64,000 nt of DNA from Pomphorhynchus laevis. Taxonomy: Eukaryota; Acanthocephala; Palaeacanthocephala; Echinorhynchida; Pomphorhynchidae. This document shows, in pieces, positions 33,428 to 44,550 of the stretch; position 1 is the stretch's first letter, and every line of letters begins with the position of its first letter. The stretch covers positions 246,759-310,758 of the forward strand of contig WNNJ02002401.1 of NCBI GenBank assembly GCA_012934845.2. The letters run 5' to 3'. The notes below the pieces were generated by a model, which was not told where the DNA came from, did not search any database, and was given only the letters and a program-made list of their open reading frames with translations. Position numbers and translations under genes: made by a program.

Positions 33428-33665
33428 ATTTATATAATATAAATATTGCAATATTTTAATGTCGTAGTAATAATACAGTTTCAGTATTTCTAACAAAGGT
33501 CATATTACAGGGAAAACAAAGTCCGGTTGTCAATAACTTATCAGTAGAACAAATCAAATCAGATAACTGAGTTTACATAATTAGTCAACGATATTAGTCA
33601 ACGATTATTACAATAACCACACTTAAATTGAACATTTAAGTGTGAAAATCGACTTTTTTTAATAT
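33428..33665 (+). repeat. About 250-bp direct repeat, right copy
   Basis: Same sequence as 26481-26745: ATATTTTAATGTCGTAGTAA, TTTCAGTATTTCTAACAAAG, AGTCAACGAT twice, hairpin CACTTAAA-TTGAACA-TTTAAGTG and GAAAATCGACTTTTTTT. The copies are about 6.9 kb apart. Confidence 0.85.
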
Positions 33666-33689
33666 AATTTTTTTTTAACTTTATGTAAA

Positions 33690-34060
33690 TATAAATTGTA
33701 TAAAATCTTATATAATTATTTATTTATCTTTATTTCTGATTTATATAGTATCAAATAGGTAAACAGAGTTTGCTGATTACAGCATTTATATTAATATTAA
33801 AATTATTTTAATTAAATAATTATTTTTATAATTATTTTATTTTTTATTTATAAATAGTTTAATATACGTATACTCAGTTGCCTGATCTGAATTATTAGAC
33901 TATGACTCGTGGTGATAAGCAACTTGATATAAATATAAATAGTATAAAATCTTATAAACTTATTTATTATTTATCTTTGTTTTTCATTTATATATTGTAT
34001 AAAATACGAAGACTTATTTATCTGATCTGATTAATAAATTCATAAATATCGAATTTTTTA
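33690..34060. repeat. Degenerate AT-rich repeats
   Basis: Two or three loose copies of a block with TTTATATA-TGTATAAAAT, an ACTTATTTATCTGATCTGAT word and AATTCATAAATATCG, related to 26030-26500. Copy borders are unclear. Confidence 0.5.
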
Positions 34061-34222
34061 AAATTCTTGCTGTATAAATCTAAATTATATAAGATCTTAA
34101 TATTATAATATTTTGAAATGTATAGCACAAAATACGGAAATATTCTTTCAAATTACAAAGATTTTATGTATACAATTGAAAGTGAATTCTTCTAAACTTA
34201 TTTTATATAATTAATTATAAGT

Positions 34223-34276
34223 TATCTTCTCATTTAGACATATCTTCTCATTTGGACATATCTTCTCATTTGGACA
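34223..34276 (+). repeat. 18-bp exact triplication at the 5' end of family D
   Basis: TATCTTCTCATTTGGACA is repeated at 34223 (one mismatch, TTAGACA), 34241 and 34259. In frame it triples the codons for SHLDIS at the point where the coding part of the element begins, i.e. at its 5' truncation. Confidence 0.9.
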
Positions 34277-35466
34277 AATTCAATATTTTGTCTAATATAC
34301 AGAATGGGTTTCGAAAACATCACTCCACTTTAACTAATCTAACATTAGCACCCGAAAGCTGGGCCGGTTTTGTCGAAGAGGAGGTGCCGGTTGATTTCGT
34401 CTTTATTGATTTGTCCAAAGCCTTCGATCGGGTCGTTCATTCAATTTTACTGTTGAAACTTGGAAATTGCGGATTCTCAAAACACTTTTGTGTCTGGATA
34501 CGTGAATTCTTGAGTAGACGTTCCTTTGCTGTACGAGTTGGTGAGTTTCTTTCTGAATTGTTTTATCTCACTCAAGGTGTTCCTCAAGGCTATATCCTTA
34601 GTTCCACTTTGTTTAATATCTACATCAACGAAATCGCTGAAAATGTTACATGCCAGTTCCTATTATACGCCGATGACATGAAACTTTGGTGCCCTTTATT
34701 TCGTGGTTGTTCTAGCTCTCCCCTACTATAATCAAATTTGGATAAAGTTAGTAGTTGGTGTTCATCACACGGCTTAGTAATCAATGTTAGTAAATGTCGA
34801 CATATGAGAATTTGTCAATCTCGATTATCTTCCCCTTCTTATCAATTCAGCTCAACAGTTATCGAATCAGTAAATCACTTTACTGATCTAGGTGTTGTTA
34901 TATCCGCCGATTTCAAATCTCGTCTTAATTCTTCTGTGATTATTGCAAAATGCCCTAAAATTTTAGGATTTCTTCATCGAAACGTTGGACGACTTGAGCC
35001 AAAGGCTTTACGCATTGTATATTTGAGTATCTTAAAATCACATATGCTCTATGCATCTCACGCGACACACCCTCAACTGAAATCAGAATTGAGTGAATTC
35101 GACAACATTTCGAGAAGAGCCACGCACTTGGTTCCGGCAACTTGCTCCATTCCTTATCCAGTTAGACTAGATACGTTAGGTATAAGATCTATTGAATGCG
35201 ATCTGTTGATCACAGATTTGACACTAGTGTGGATGTCTCTGCGCGTGCCTAACCATCCGTGTGAGCAGCTGTTCTGTCTTCATAAATCCTCAATGTTACG
35301 TGGACACGAGCTATGTTTGAAGCATCGCTCAAAGCATCGAACAAATTGTACGACAGTGATGGATCGCATCCGTAAACGATGGAATGGATTATCACCTGGT
35401 GTGATCAACAGCTCTTCTGTTTCGCAATTCAAAGAACGCCTAAAGCTTGACTTCGTGAACTCTTGA
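34252..35466 (+). pseudogene. Family D reverse transcriptase and C-terminus, one stop
   Basis: RT blocks: ILSNIQNGFRKHHST, DFVFIDLSKAFDRVVHSILL, WIREFLSRRSFAVRVG, LTQGVPQGYILSSTLFNIYI and LLYADDMKLW (YADD at 34666-34677). A single TAA-class stop at 34729 separates the second frame (34738-35466) with LVINVSKCRHMRI, VNHFTDLGVVIS, EFDNISRRATHLV and RIRKRWNGLSPGVI. Lower case of damage than other LINEs; no endonuclease is included. The nominal first codon is TTG, so 34252 is not a real start. Confidence 0.85.
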
Positions 35467-35606
35467 TGTTTTCTTTTTCGTTTTTTTTGTATTTTTTAAT
35501 CGATGTGATGCTTCCTTAGAGCTTCAGCTCCCTCGGAAGTTGACATATAATAATTATTATATCATTAAATATGACTTTTGATATTTTTGAAGATTGATAA
35601 TACAGT

Positions 35607-35667
35607 ATATTAAATTAAAATTAATTTGATGAATTCTTCAGATATCATTGCGTAAGCCTAAATAAAA
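35607..35667. repeat. 61-bp target-site duplication, left copy
   Basis: Starting ATATTAAATTAAAATTAATT and ending AGCCTAAATAAAA, this is identical over 61 bases to 36047-36107. The two copies flank exactly one family C fragment. Confidence 0.9.
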
Positions 35668-36046
35668 ATAACAGATCTTTTTACGAACAACACATTTTTT
35701 ACTAAAAAACAGCATGCAGCAAATAACATAATTTTAAACATACAAACAGCAAACAAAACAAACAAATGTAAACGGTATCTAAGTTCATCTTTCCTCTTTA
35801 CACATTTAAACGGATTGGGGAATCAGCACTCTCTAGTATACACCAACGCGCCGCCTTCCAGCTGAACCACTCAGGGTATCTCACACACCTGAGAGTCCAG
35901 TCGAGGCAGACAATAGTAGGCAATCTCGAGATGTGGTGTTTTAGAAACCTTAGTCTGCTCTGTTGAACGTCCTCTGAAAAAATAAGACTAATCCCGAGAT
36001 TGTCCAGGTACCCCAAAGGCGTACCTGAGCATTCACTCTTAATAAC
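35668..36046 (-). mobile_element. Family C 3' fragment with intact target duplication
   Basis: A minus-strand frame at 35798-36016 reads GYLDNLGISLIFSEDV, LRFLKHHISRLPTIVCLDW and RYPEWFSWKA, the end of family C ORF2. About 130 bp of A-rich 3' UTR follows. It is 5'-truncated to 379 bp. The perfect 61-bp duplication implies a recent insertion. Confidence 0.85.
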
Positions 36047-36107
36047 ATATTAAATTAAAATTAATTTGATGAATTCTTCAGATATCATTGCGTAAGCCTA
36101 AATAAAA
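36047..36107. repeat. 61-bp target-site duplication, right copy
   Basis: Identical to 35607-35667; the flanking bases diverge immediately on both sides (GT versus AC before, ATA versus CTT after). Confidence 0.9.
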
Positions 36108-36889
36108 CTTAAACAAGTAATACCAATGACTGATGTTTCCTCGTTATTACGAATAATTAGTGAGTGTTCTCTAATCCTGACTGGGGAGGGAGACACGCTA
36201 CGGCCTTCTAACCACCTTATTACAATGCATATGGACTGCGATACCGCGAGTCAATAAATCTTGGATACCTTACACTAATGTACCAGAGAGCACTATTTTT
36301 AATGGGTATGACTGCCACACTACGATTGGCAAAATAATCAATAAAAAATAAATATTTTTGATTGATTCTTCATTTATCATTGCCTTAGATCAAAAGTGGA
36401 TTTTAAACCAACAATTCTAATAGTTCCTGTTTCTCAGCGTTTTACGATTTATTAGGGTGAGATACTGTTCACAGATGGCCGCAAAAAGAGACTGGATTTT
36501 ACCAAATCCAGAGTCAATTAATCCAGAATCAATTAATCCAGGTTATTTATATTGACCCTCATTTTTATATGATGATTCAATTGTGTGTAGTTCGCTACAT
36601 ATGCCAATTTGTAAATTTCAAGCCAATTGTAATTTTAATTTGAAAAATATTGCAATTTTTACCTGAAACTGTAACTTATATGTTGATGAACTATGATTTT
36701 ATAAACTTTTATTCTGGATTTCAGTAAATAAACATTAAATAAACATTTTAGATTATTTAAAACCACTGTTCCTAAAGAATTTTTGGAACCGGATCAAAAA
36801 TGGGGGAAACTTTTTTCGATATTTCGCTGACCTCTGTTAACATCAGAAAAATACAATCTAAAATCATCATATAGATGTTTTATTATTAC
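36108..36889. other. Spacer, nothing recognised
   Basis: AT-rich apart from 36170-36280, which is more balanced and may be old transposon sequence, though I cannot assign it. A short CTGGAT/ATCCAG hairpin and a repeated AATCCAG-TCAATTAATCCAG motif lie at 36490-36545. Confidence 0.5.
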
Positions 36890-38300
36890 ATACAAGGCGT
36901 TAGCTGAGCAGTTGTTTTGCCTGATAAAAAACAAAGTTTACAAATTAAGATAGGGTAATCAGTAAATTGTCCGCATCAAGATCATTTAAAGTAGCAGGAT
37001 TCAAGATATACGCGGAAGTGCGAGTGTCGATTCTCCATCCATGCTAAGCACAGTCGCTTGAAGCGTTTTATCGAAGAACCAGCGACGACTTCCTCAGACA
37101 ACACATTCAACAAGTTGGTCGCGCGATGTGATAGTCGAAAGTCGACGGCAATTGAGAATTGTGCATCTTATACAGCAGCGCTTTCGAGTGAACGCGTAAT
37201 ATCCTACTTCTCAATTCAAGGATTTTAGTGTAGAAGCCATCAAGTTTGTTTACAATCGCATAAAGGCAGGACAAGTCTAGTAAGACATCTGTCACGAATC
37301 GTGCTTATTCCTAGCGCAGCAGCCGCATGCGGTAAGACGGTTCTTCCCTAAAGCATATCCTTGAACCTCTCTTCAGTATCGCCTCATAGTCCAACAATTC
37401 TCGCTTAGTGATAGGAAAGCATGCAGGGATGCAGTTCTCCGATGAGGGCGGATTAGTGAAGAAAATTAGATACTAAGCATTTGAGGTGACAGTCCGAGAA
37501 AGTATTTTTGATGTAGTACAATGCCCTAGTTGCTTTTATTCTTGCGCGCCCACTATTCAATCTTGTCTTAAAATAGCGAAGAATTATTACACCTATGTCC
37601 TTATGATGTTCAACTTCATTTAATAACGCACTACCAATGCGATTCTGGAACGATGAAGTATTCTTCCCACATTCTCATCAAAACAAATTTATCAACAGTT
37701 AACAGGAGTCCAGTGGCTTTAGACCATTCAGTAAGACAGTCCAGGTAGTCTTGTAATGATTGACAATCAGTAAGAGTTCGAACAACGGTCGAGATTTTTA
37801 AATTATCCACATTTGATAAACCGTGGTTCTTTAAACGCAGCAGACGGTCATTAAGAAATACGATGAAAGGAAGTGTGTCTATAACAGATTCTTGATGAAC
37901 ACCGGAAAGCACCCTAGAACTCTTTGAAAAAGCACCACTAACTCTTACTTGAAATAACCGCAAAGATAAGAAATTCTTAATTCACTGAATGGTCTGCAAA
38001 TGGAAACCATAGTGAGCAAGCAATGATACGATCCCGTCATGAGGGACATGGCCAAAGGTCATAGAAAAGTTCAAAAATACAGTGTCGATAACATAGCCAG
38101 AACTCAAGGCGTCTGTCCATCATTCACGAGTCGTTATTAAATTGGTTAAACATGAACGGCCCGGCATAAATCCGTTTTGTGAGTCCGAGAGAATACTATT
38201 TTTCTTAAGATGAAGTCGAATCTGCTCCGAGACTAGATTTTCGATAACTTAAGAAAACACGCAAGTAAGGCTAATCAGGCAAAAGTCCTATTGATAGTAC
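36890..38300 (-). mobile_element. Family B relative, 5'-truncated LINE
   Basis: From 38300 downward in broken frames: YRPISLT, SDSQNGFMPGRSCLTNLI, a decayed FLNFSMTFGHV catalytic-aspartate block, FQVRVSGAFSKSSRVLSGVHQ (37631-37963), DCQSLQDYLDCLTEWSKATG, LLTVDKFVLMRM, and finally VLLDLSCLYAIVNKLDGF (37107-37295). The order and motifs match family B, but the sequences are quite distinct, so it is a sister family. The YADD region reads NVDNLKI, without the catalytic pair. The 3' boundary is approximate. Confidence 0.7.
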
Positions 38301-39074
38301 TTTTGATAAAGTATTAAAATAAGTTTATAAAATCATTTAAAATCATTAATAAAATGATAATAAAATAATTTTAAATAAAAAATTTCTATTTCTCCACTAA
38401 TAAATAATTCAAATAAGTATTAAATTTTAATATTGAGTCGTCATTTAATGCCATATTCTATATGAGGCCTTATTAAAGCATAGAACAACGTTTTGAAGCA
38501 CTCAACATTTAACGAATAAAATATTGAGTGGTCATTTAATACTTTCATGATTGTGTAATAATATTAAATAAGTTTTTACTAACTGAATTCAGCGATATAA
38601 AATAAAATTTTACTACTAACCCGGTAGGAGAAAATATTACCTTTCGGGTTAATATTATTTTATATTAGAAAAAAAAATATTTTATATCATTTGATAATAA
38701 TGTAAAATATTATTTATAATATTATCAATTAATATAAAATATTATTTTATATTTTATTCAAAAGTACTTTTGCTTCGATAATTTGCCAACAAAACATTTA
38801 GTTAAAACCACAATAAAAATTCATTAAAAACCATTAGATGAAATAGTGAATTTAAAAAAACTTTATAATTTAAATTATTAAAATTTAAATAGTTTTTAAC
38901 TTATGATAATAGGACCTTGATATTTTAGTATATATTTCACTATTCTATTATTGAAAATTTGAATAAAAAAGATCGATATGTCACATTGTCATAATTTTTA
39001 GTTAGACATGCTTTTAATGAATTAGTTTTTTTCACTTGACAAGTATCAGCCATGAAGATATGAAATCCATATCA
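38301..39074. other. AT-rich spacer
   Basis: No gene seen. A short phrase (ATTGAGT-GTCATTTAAT) occurs twice at about 38433 and 38523, and TATTTTATAT-type palindromes are frequent at 38640-38760. Confidence 0.5.
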
Positions 39075-39412
39075 TTACCTTTCGTCTCATCGCTGTCGGC
39101 TCCCCATCGTTCATCAACCTTCTTTTCTTAGACGATACTCGCCCCACCTCGCTATCGCTTCGTTCCTGTCATACCATCTTACTCCACGTTCCTAATTACT
39201 CCAACAACTACGGTCTCCGATCCTTCCTCGTCGCAGCCTCACTCGCCTGGAATCAACTCCCTCTCGACGTCCGCCGCGCCCCCTCCTTTATCATATTCAA
39301 ACACCTCCTCCGTTCACACCTTCTCGACACCTGATTCACAGTCTTGTTTTGTTGTGGTCATGTAAGCGTGCGCTGGCACGCATTTGCCACGTTAAAATAA
39401 ATCTTTTTTTAT
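39075..39412 (+). mobile_element. Family A 3' fragment with intact C-terminal frame
   Basis: One uninterrupted frame: FRLIAVGSPSFINLLFLDDT, LSLRSCHTILLHVPNYSNNY, GLRSFLVAASLAWNQLPLDV and a stop after SHLLDT at about 39334. This shows the proper register of the family A C-terminus. The other copies carry a two-base length change in this region. The 3' UTR ends GTTAAAATAAATC plus T-run at about 39409. Confidence 0.85.
39366..39381 (+). other. Family A 3'-terminal stem-loop
   Basis: GCGTGC-GCTG-GCACGC makes a perfect 6-bp stem with a 4-nt loop, 19 bp before the final AAAATAAATC tail. The same structure is at 48750-48763 (5-bp stem) and, mutated, at about 10306-10320. Conserved 3' stem-loops serve as RT recognition sites in L2/CR1-like LINEs, and this is a plausible equivalent. 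Confidence 0.6.
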
Positions 39413-40359
39413 ATCAGGTGCCACTTATACAAATTATGCTACAATGCTTGAAAACCTATACTATTCAGATGCAACGTTTAGAATATGTAAAAAGAGAAAT
39501 ACGAGATAAATTAAAACGCTTGTTATAAGATTTAAATAATCAGGCTTTGTTAAAACGATGCAAGCTATATATTAAATCGAAATTCTGAAATTTTTAAATA
39601 GTTTCGTAGATCTTATGTAATATTCCATAAGAGACCATTGCTGTATTTAGAGGTTGCATCTGCATCAACACTCAATATATAGTATCGAACGCTTCTCTAT
39701 CTTCGTCTAATTGTTCATCTTGTTCTCTCTGCCGTTGAGCGCTAAGAATTCAAATTTTGTATAGAACACATAAAACTTAGGTAAAATACCTTCTTTGTAC
39801 TGTTTGTGGTGAGCTTTTCGTAGCTAAATCCATACATGGTAATTAGATGAAATTTCAAATCATAAACTGATACTTAAATTATCTATTTTAAATTTGTGCA
39901 GTTTATTATTTTCAAAAGTCAAATTTTTAACAAATTTATTGATTACTCGTTGAAGTGCTAGACTACTAATCCTAATGAAACATGCTTTTTGGAGCTAAAT
40001 CCTTAGACGAACGAAACAAAACAGAAATTGTATTTCGCTAAATACTTGTTGCGACTTCGAAAATAAATTTAGTTAGCGAATATACATTTTTAGTCTCAAT
40101 CAGGACAGTATTATATCATAAGAAAGCTGATTTTTTAAGCTGCTAAAAGACAACTTAATGTTTAAGCTAAAATTACTCATATATCTACGAATGTGCCACC
40201 AGTCAAAATCGGAGGAAGGATATTCTCTGGTTCCTTTACGTTTTGTATTCTAACCACAAACTAAAATTTCCTGACCCATTCCTCGGAAATTGTTTGGCCA
40301 TCAAACTTCTGATTATGTCGATCAAGCGTAAGGATATAGCAACAATCGTATTGCCAAAA
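39413..40359. other. Spacer, possibly with family C 5' UTR
   Basis: No coding frame seen. The last 100-200 bp before 40360 are less AT-rich and could be the 5' UTR of the family C copy; the boundary cannot be set from one long copy. Confidence 0.45.
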
Positions 40360-40365
40360 TAGCTT

Positions 40366-40980
40366 GTGAAAACGATACAGTTGCTTTTGTTGCAACAAAA
40401 AACAACTTTAACACTCCACTATCCTGATAGAAGTTTTGTCTCCTTGGAGTTGGATGAAGAGTACGTGAAGTATTTCGAAACAAACCTTTCGGTTTTTGAT
40501 CTAGTCAATTTCAAGTCTATTGGAGACAGTAAAAAATCTCGAACCTCATTCCAGACTTATCTGTCAAGGATATCAAAGATCTTAAAAAACGTTTTGAACT
40601 AGCCGCCACTAGATTTATCATGCAGAGAGATGGACGCCCTCTTATCATTACCTTCTCAAATACTTCTGAAGATGATGTCTCAAGACTACCAGTGTTTGCT
40701 TGCAATCAATTCCTGAGGTGCAACATCAAATTCAAATTAATTTCCATTGACAACTTGACCTACCTCAATGCGTAATTGTAAAAAGTGGGGACATTGTGCA
40801 TCTAACTGAACAAATCACTACAAATATGGGACTTGTGGGATTAATAATCATGGCACTGATAAATGCAAAGGACCAATCATCTGTCCCAACTGCGGAAAGG
40901 ACTACCCTACATGGTCCCATAAGTTCTCCTATTTTAAAGCCTACCAATGCTAAGCATTCCAGTCCCTCGCTCAATTAACA
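40366..40980 (+). pseudogene. Family C ORF1 (gag-like) with CCHC knuckles, broken
   Basis: The first part (40366-40602) has SFVSLELDEEYVKYFE and then a shifted frame with DIKDLKNVL and RDGRPLIITFSNTSEDDV. At about 40770-40960 come two or three knuckle-like motifs: WGHCAS near a lost second Cys, CGINNHGTDKC and CPNCGKDYPTWSHK. C-x2-C-x4-H-x4-C-type knuckles in ORF1 are characteristic of I/Jockey/R1-group LINEs. Confidence 0.65.
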
Positions 40981-41319
40981 TGAAATCTCCTCGTTCAGTA
41001 AAGTTATAATAAAGAAGGCCTTCCTGTCGGAGGAAGACATTCTTAGAATTATTGATGCCAACCACTAAGAAAATTGTAACATGTTGGAAGTTAATAATGG
41101 CTTCGGACATTTCTGAACCGATCAAGATATATAAAAAGGGAAAGAAATGTTCGGCAAACAAGGAATAAGGCAAGTAAAATGATGATATCTCTTCCACCGG
41201 CAAAAAAAGTAAGTGGTCTATCTGATGATGCTGGACGTGGAAAGGGTAACCTTCCTATCTAGTTCCAACTAGGGGGCAGTTGCTCATCGTGTAACTTTAA
41301 TGCAATGGTAAGTTGCCTT

Positions 41320-41960
41320 AAACCATTTTCTCTGAACATTGTTCAGTGGAATTCGGAAGGTACTATGGCCCTTAGTATTTTAACTGATCGCAATGCAGAA
41401 GTCATAGTCCTTTAGGAAACTATATATATACGATAACCCCATGACAGTATTCAATTTATACCTAAGCACATTACAGCCCACTTTACTCCGTATATAACCA
41501 TACCCTACTTATCTTCATATAAAGGTCTTTAATTTTAGTTAAGAGCCGATTAAGATCATTTATATTACTAAACTATTATTGTCCAGCCATGTATTGTATA
41601 GCGATAACACTATGTAAAAACGGTAAATGTATCAGCATAGCCAATATCTGAATGCGACCAGTGGAGATTTACAAGAACCGTGATTTGCAAGATCGGATAT
41701 TGGGAAGCAATATAACTATGGCATGTTACTGGGTGACTTCAACGACATTACCGGTAGTTGGAATGATGCAGCACTCCACAGAAACAAGGATCTTATTCAC
41801 AAACCACAATCCCCCTTCTCTCATTGCACAACAACAAACTCTATTATCGACATACTAATGCTTCATGATAAGTGGCTGTTAAAGCCCGTCTGTACTGGGC
41901 AGTAACCCTGACAACTGTTCACCTCGCATGATCTATTTCGTTGGCGGTTAGAGGAGGATA
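41320..41960 (+). pseudogene. Family C APE-type endonuclease, broken
   Basis: FSLNIVQWNSEG at about 41325 is the N-terminal asparagine box. A stop-containing QET-like box follows at about 41405-41430. LLGDFNDITGSWND at 41723 is the GDFN box, and SIIDILMLHDKW is the later domain. The end continues in the linker WRLEEDTL-type motif at about 41945. Several frames are needed to read it. Confidence 0.65.
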
Positions 41961-42845
41961 CGTTGCAGAGTAAGAGTTTCCACTTTGATCCTATCAGAGT
42001 GACCTTTTTTCAGACAGTTCTTCCTCTTAGGAAAATTTGCCTGAAAGCAACTCACAAAGAAGAGTTATCTTACTCTTCCCTGTTGTAAGAAATGTGTGTC
42101 TGACCCTATTTAATTCCTACCTCTCATCACAAGCTACTGCGATGCTTTTGGCTACCTGTAAATATCGTATATTTAATCCCATTCCAACAAAGCTCAAGGT
42201 CCTAGCAAAAATGCTACATCTTCCCAATATATCTGTTTCTCTCAGACAGGCCCTCTCGAAAGAATAATGGAGATCTCTCTATATACTTCAGCTGAGTAGG
42301 GATATGGCGAGCATTGCTCGCCTTAACCCTTCCCAGTATTCTTTTTGGAAGATATTCAAGATAAGTTTGTTTGCTGGAAGGATAAGGCTTCGATTTGGAT
42401 GGGTAGCATAGGCCTTTATAACGTGTTGGAGGAGTAATTATTCCTAGACAATTATGGAGCAACTCAATCTCCCTAATTAATCCCATGTTGGGGTAACTTC
42501 AAGAGTAGGGACTTATCTGTTACAGATATCCTAATTTCCCGAGGCCCACATCGCGGTACCTCCTAAACCCGTTCGCAACTTTCCACTCGCGTCTGTCAGC
42601 TTTTTACAGACATTCAGAGAAAGGAGGTCGCAATCACTATGCTATTAGCCACTCCTCCTATTTAGCAAGCATAAACATCAGCCGACGGGTATTTTTAGCT
42701 AAGAAAAAATCGATCACATGCTCTAAAGATCTGTGCCCCATTTCGATTCAAAACTCCCTCATCTTCATGTACGAAAGAGTTCTTGCGCGTAAAATCTGCG
42801 ACAATTTAAGTAGGCGCAATTTGTTGCACCTAATTTACATGGTTT

Positions 42846-43277
42846 GTGAAAAATCGCTCGGTTTATTCAGCTATCGGTGTAGTGCATCAGTTTTGCCATG
42901 AAAATATTCATCAGCTTGATGTAGCTGTTTTTCTTGACTTTTCGGCTGCTGTTTTCAACCACATCTCTGTTCATTTTCTTATGAACAACCAACCACTCTT
43001 ATCCTTTACACGTCGAGCAAGATACATGGGGTTTACCATTACGATTAAATATACATCCGGATCACACTTGAATAATTTTAAAAGTGTCCTGAAGCGAGCT
43101 AAAAGGGCCCTGAAATGGATCCAACTTATGTCATTAAGATGGAGTTATCAAGTGCGTTTTTGCTGCACTTTGGCAATCTCGGGATTAGTTTTTTTCAAGA
43201 GGACTTCCCGAGAGCTAAGAATAAGATTTTTGAAGCTCCTCAAGTCGAGACTACCGACCTTAGTACGCCTTGATTAG
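42846..43277 (+). pseudogene. Family C RT with internal deletion
   Basis: VYSAIGVVHQFCHENIHQLD, VAVFLDFSAAVFNHISVHF, then a jump to LLSFTRRARYMGFTI and KSVLKRAKRALKWIQL, LRIRFLKLLKSRLPTLVRLD. Compared with the copies at 21.6-22.5 kb and 50.4-51.1 kb, about 500-600 bp of RT palm are missing. Confidence 0.7.
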
Positions 43278-43509
43278 ATCCTCATGTGTGTGAGATACCC
43301 TGAATGGTTCATCTGAAGGGCGGTGTGTTGGTGTTGCTGGTTGGACCTGATCCCATAGCGTTACGAGTGATGATTTAGAAAATGGCACTAATGATTAACT
43401 GACTGCTCTTATTTGTTTCTTTTGCTTTTTTATTATCTACATGTAAGAATTTGCTATTGGTCGCATGTTGTTTTAAGTAAAAGAATCTATTATTATTTTA
43501 TTATTTCTC

Positions 43510-44300
43510 TAGTATTAGCTATGATAGCGTTTGCAGCCGCAAGACTTCCAATGGTTCATTGAATACGAACTAATTTTCCAGAATTACATCAATATTGTTA
43601 TGCTGACGGAAATTTTATTGGAAAAGCTGATGCCATATATAACGCCTTTACCTATCTAAAAGACATTAATCCAAAATACGGATTTCATATCAATCTAAGA
43701 AAATTTAAAGTTTTAAGCTTTTGCGCAAATCAGCAACACTCAATTAACCTGTTTTGTCAATCACATGTTGAAACTACTAACGAAAATGTAGTAGTTCTAG
43801 GAGCATCTATCAGAACTGACGACTTCATTTCAAAAACAATATTCTCCACGATTACGATGACACATTTACATGTACGCTGAACTATGTTTAGCGTACATGT
43901 AAATGCAACCCAATTTGGTTTAGTACACTTGAAGAAAAACTGCGTTTCGACTTTGAACATCTACTCATGATTGATTCATTGTCACCCAATATATTGTGGA
44001 AATTATGTAATTTACCTGTAATACTTGGTGGTTTTGGAATTTCTGGCCAACGTAAAAGTGTAAATTTTAATTACGAAAATTCAAATAAATTGTGTTTAGG
44101 CTTTGTAAGCAATAATAATTATGAAAATTTATTTGAGCATCAATTTTCCTGTCAATCAACATTTTCAAAATCCAATTCCGAACGAATTAGATTAGACTGA
44201 GTGGTTGTATACAATCAGCTCAACGAAAATCCAAGAAATGCTTTTGGATCATGTCACAACTAGTTGTACATCATCCTGGCTCACAGTGTAGTCTGCTGTC
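43510..44300 (+). mobile_element. R2-like RT remnant (family E type)
   Basis: Broken frames read AFAAARLPMVH, FPELHQYCYADGNFIGKADA (a decayed Y-DDG box), LKDINPKYGFHINLRKFKVL and VVLGASIRTDDFISKTI, and later LPVILGGFGISGQ (43967-44200 frame). The LHQYCYADG--GK, NP-YG--INL-K and VLGA-I series matches the RT end of family E; LGG-GI is the post-RT box also seen near 18860. Limits are uncertain. Confidence 0.55.
43863..43905. repeat. Perfect hairpin, 16-bp stem, 11-nt loop
   Basis: CATTTACATGTACGCT (43863-43878) is exactly complementary to 43890-43905, with loop GAACTATGTTT. It interrupts the RT remnant, where the reading frame is lost, so one arm may be a local inverted duplication. Confidence 0.9.
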
Positions 44301-44550
44301 TTGAACGAATCAATACGAAATAACACAGTTTTTAAAGACGCTGTTGCTTCTCGATACGGACCTCTTGGTTTTGTAAGCAATAATAACTATGATGATTTAC
44401 TGATAAATTACTATATAAATGGTTTTAAACGTTGTATAAATGCTATATAAATATTAGACCATTATTTATACTTTGGCGTTTTAGATATTTGAATAAAACT
44501 TCCGTTTTGAATTCACTAATCAGTTTAATTTATTCAAATATTGTATTTTA

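Larger units (their letters stand above)
34223..35545 (+). mobile_element. Family D CR1-like LINE, 5'-truncated, well preserved
   Basis: The RT-to-end portion has a single stop (34729-34731) and no frameshift, so it is one of the youngest LINE pieces here. The 3' UTR has the nested stem GAGC-TTCA-GCTC inside CTTCC...GGAAG at 35507-35540, a typical CR1-like 3' hairpin, then a short AATTATTAT tail. No clear target duplication. Confidence 0.8.
40360..43500 (+). mobile_element. Family C I/Jockey-like LINE, longest copy, RT core deleted
   Basis: Gene order: ORF1 with zinc knuckles (40366-40980), APE endonuclease (41320-41960), linker (42037-42267, again LKVLAKMLHLPNI), RT (42846-43277) and 3' UTR. 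The RT passes from FLDFSAAVFNHISVHFLMN straight to RARYMGFTITIKY, so the segment with the YADD box is deleted. All frames have stops. Confidence 0.75.
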
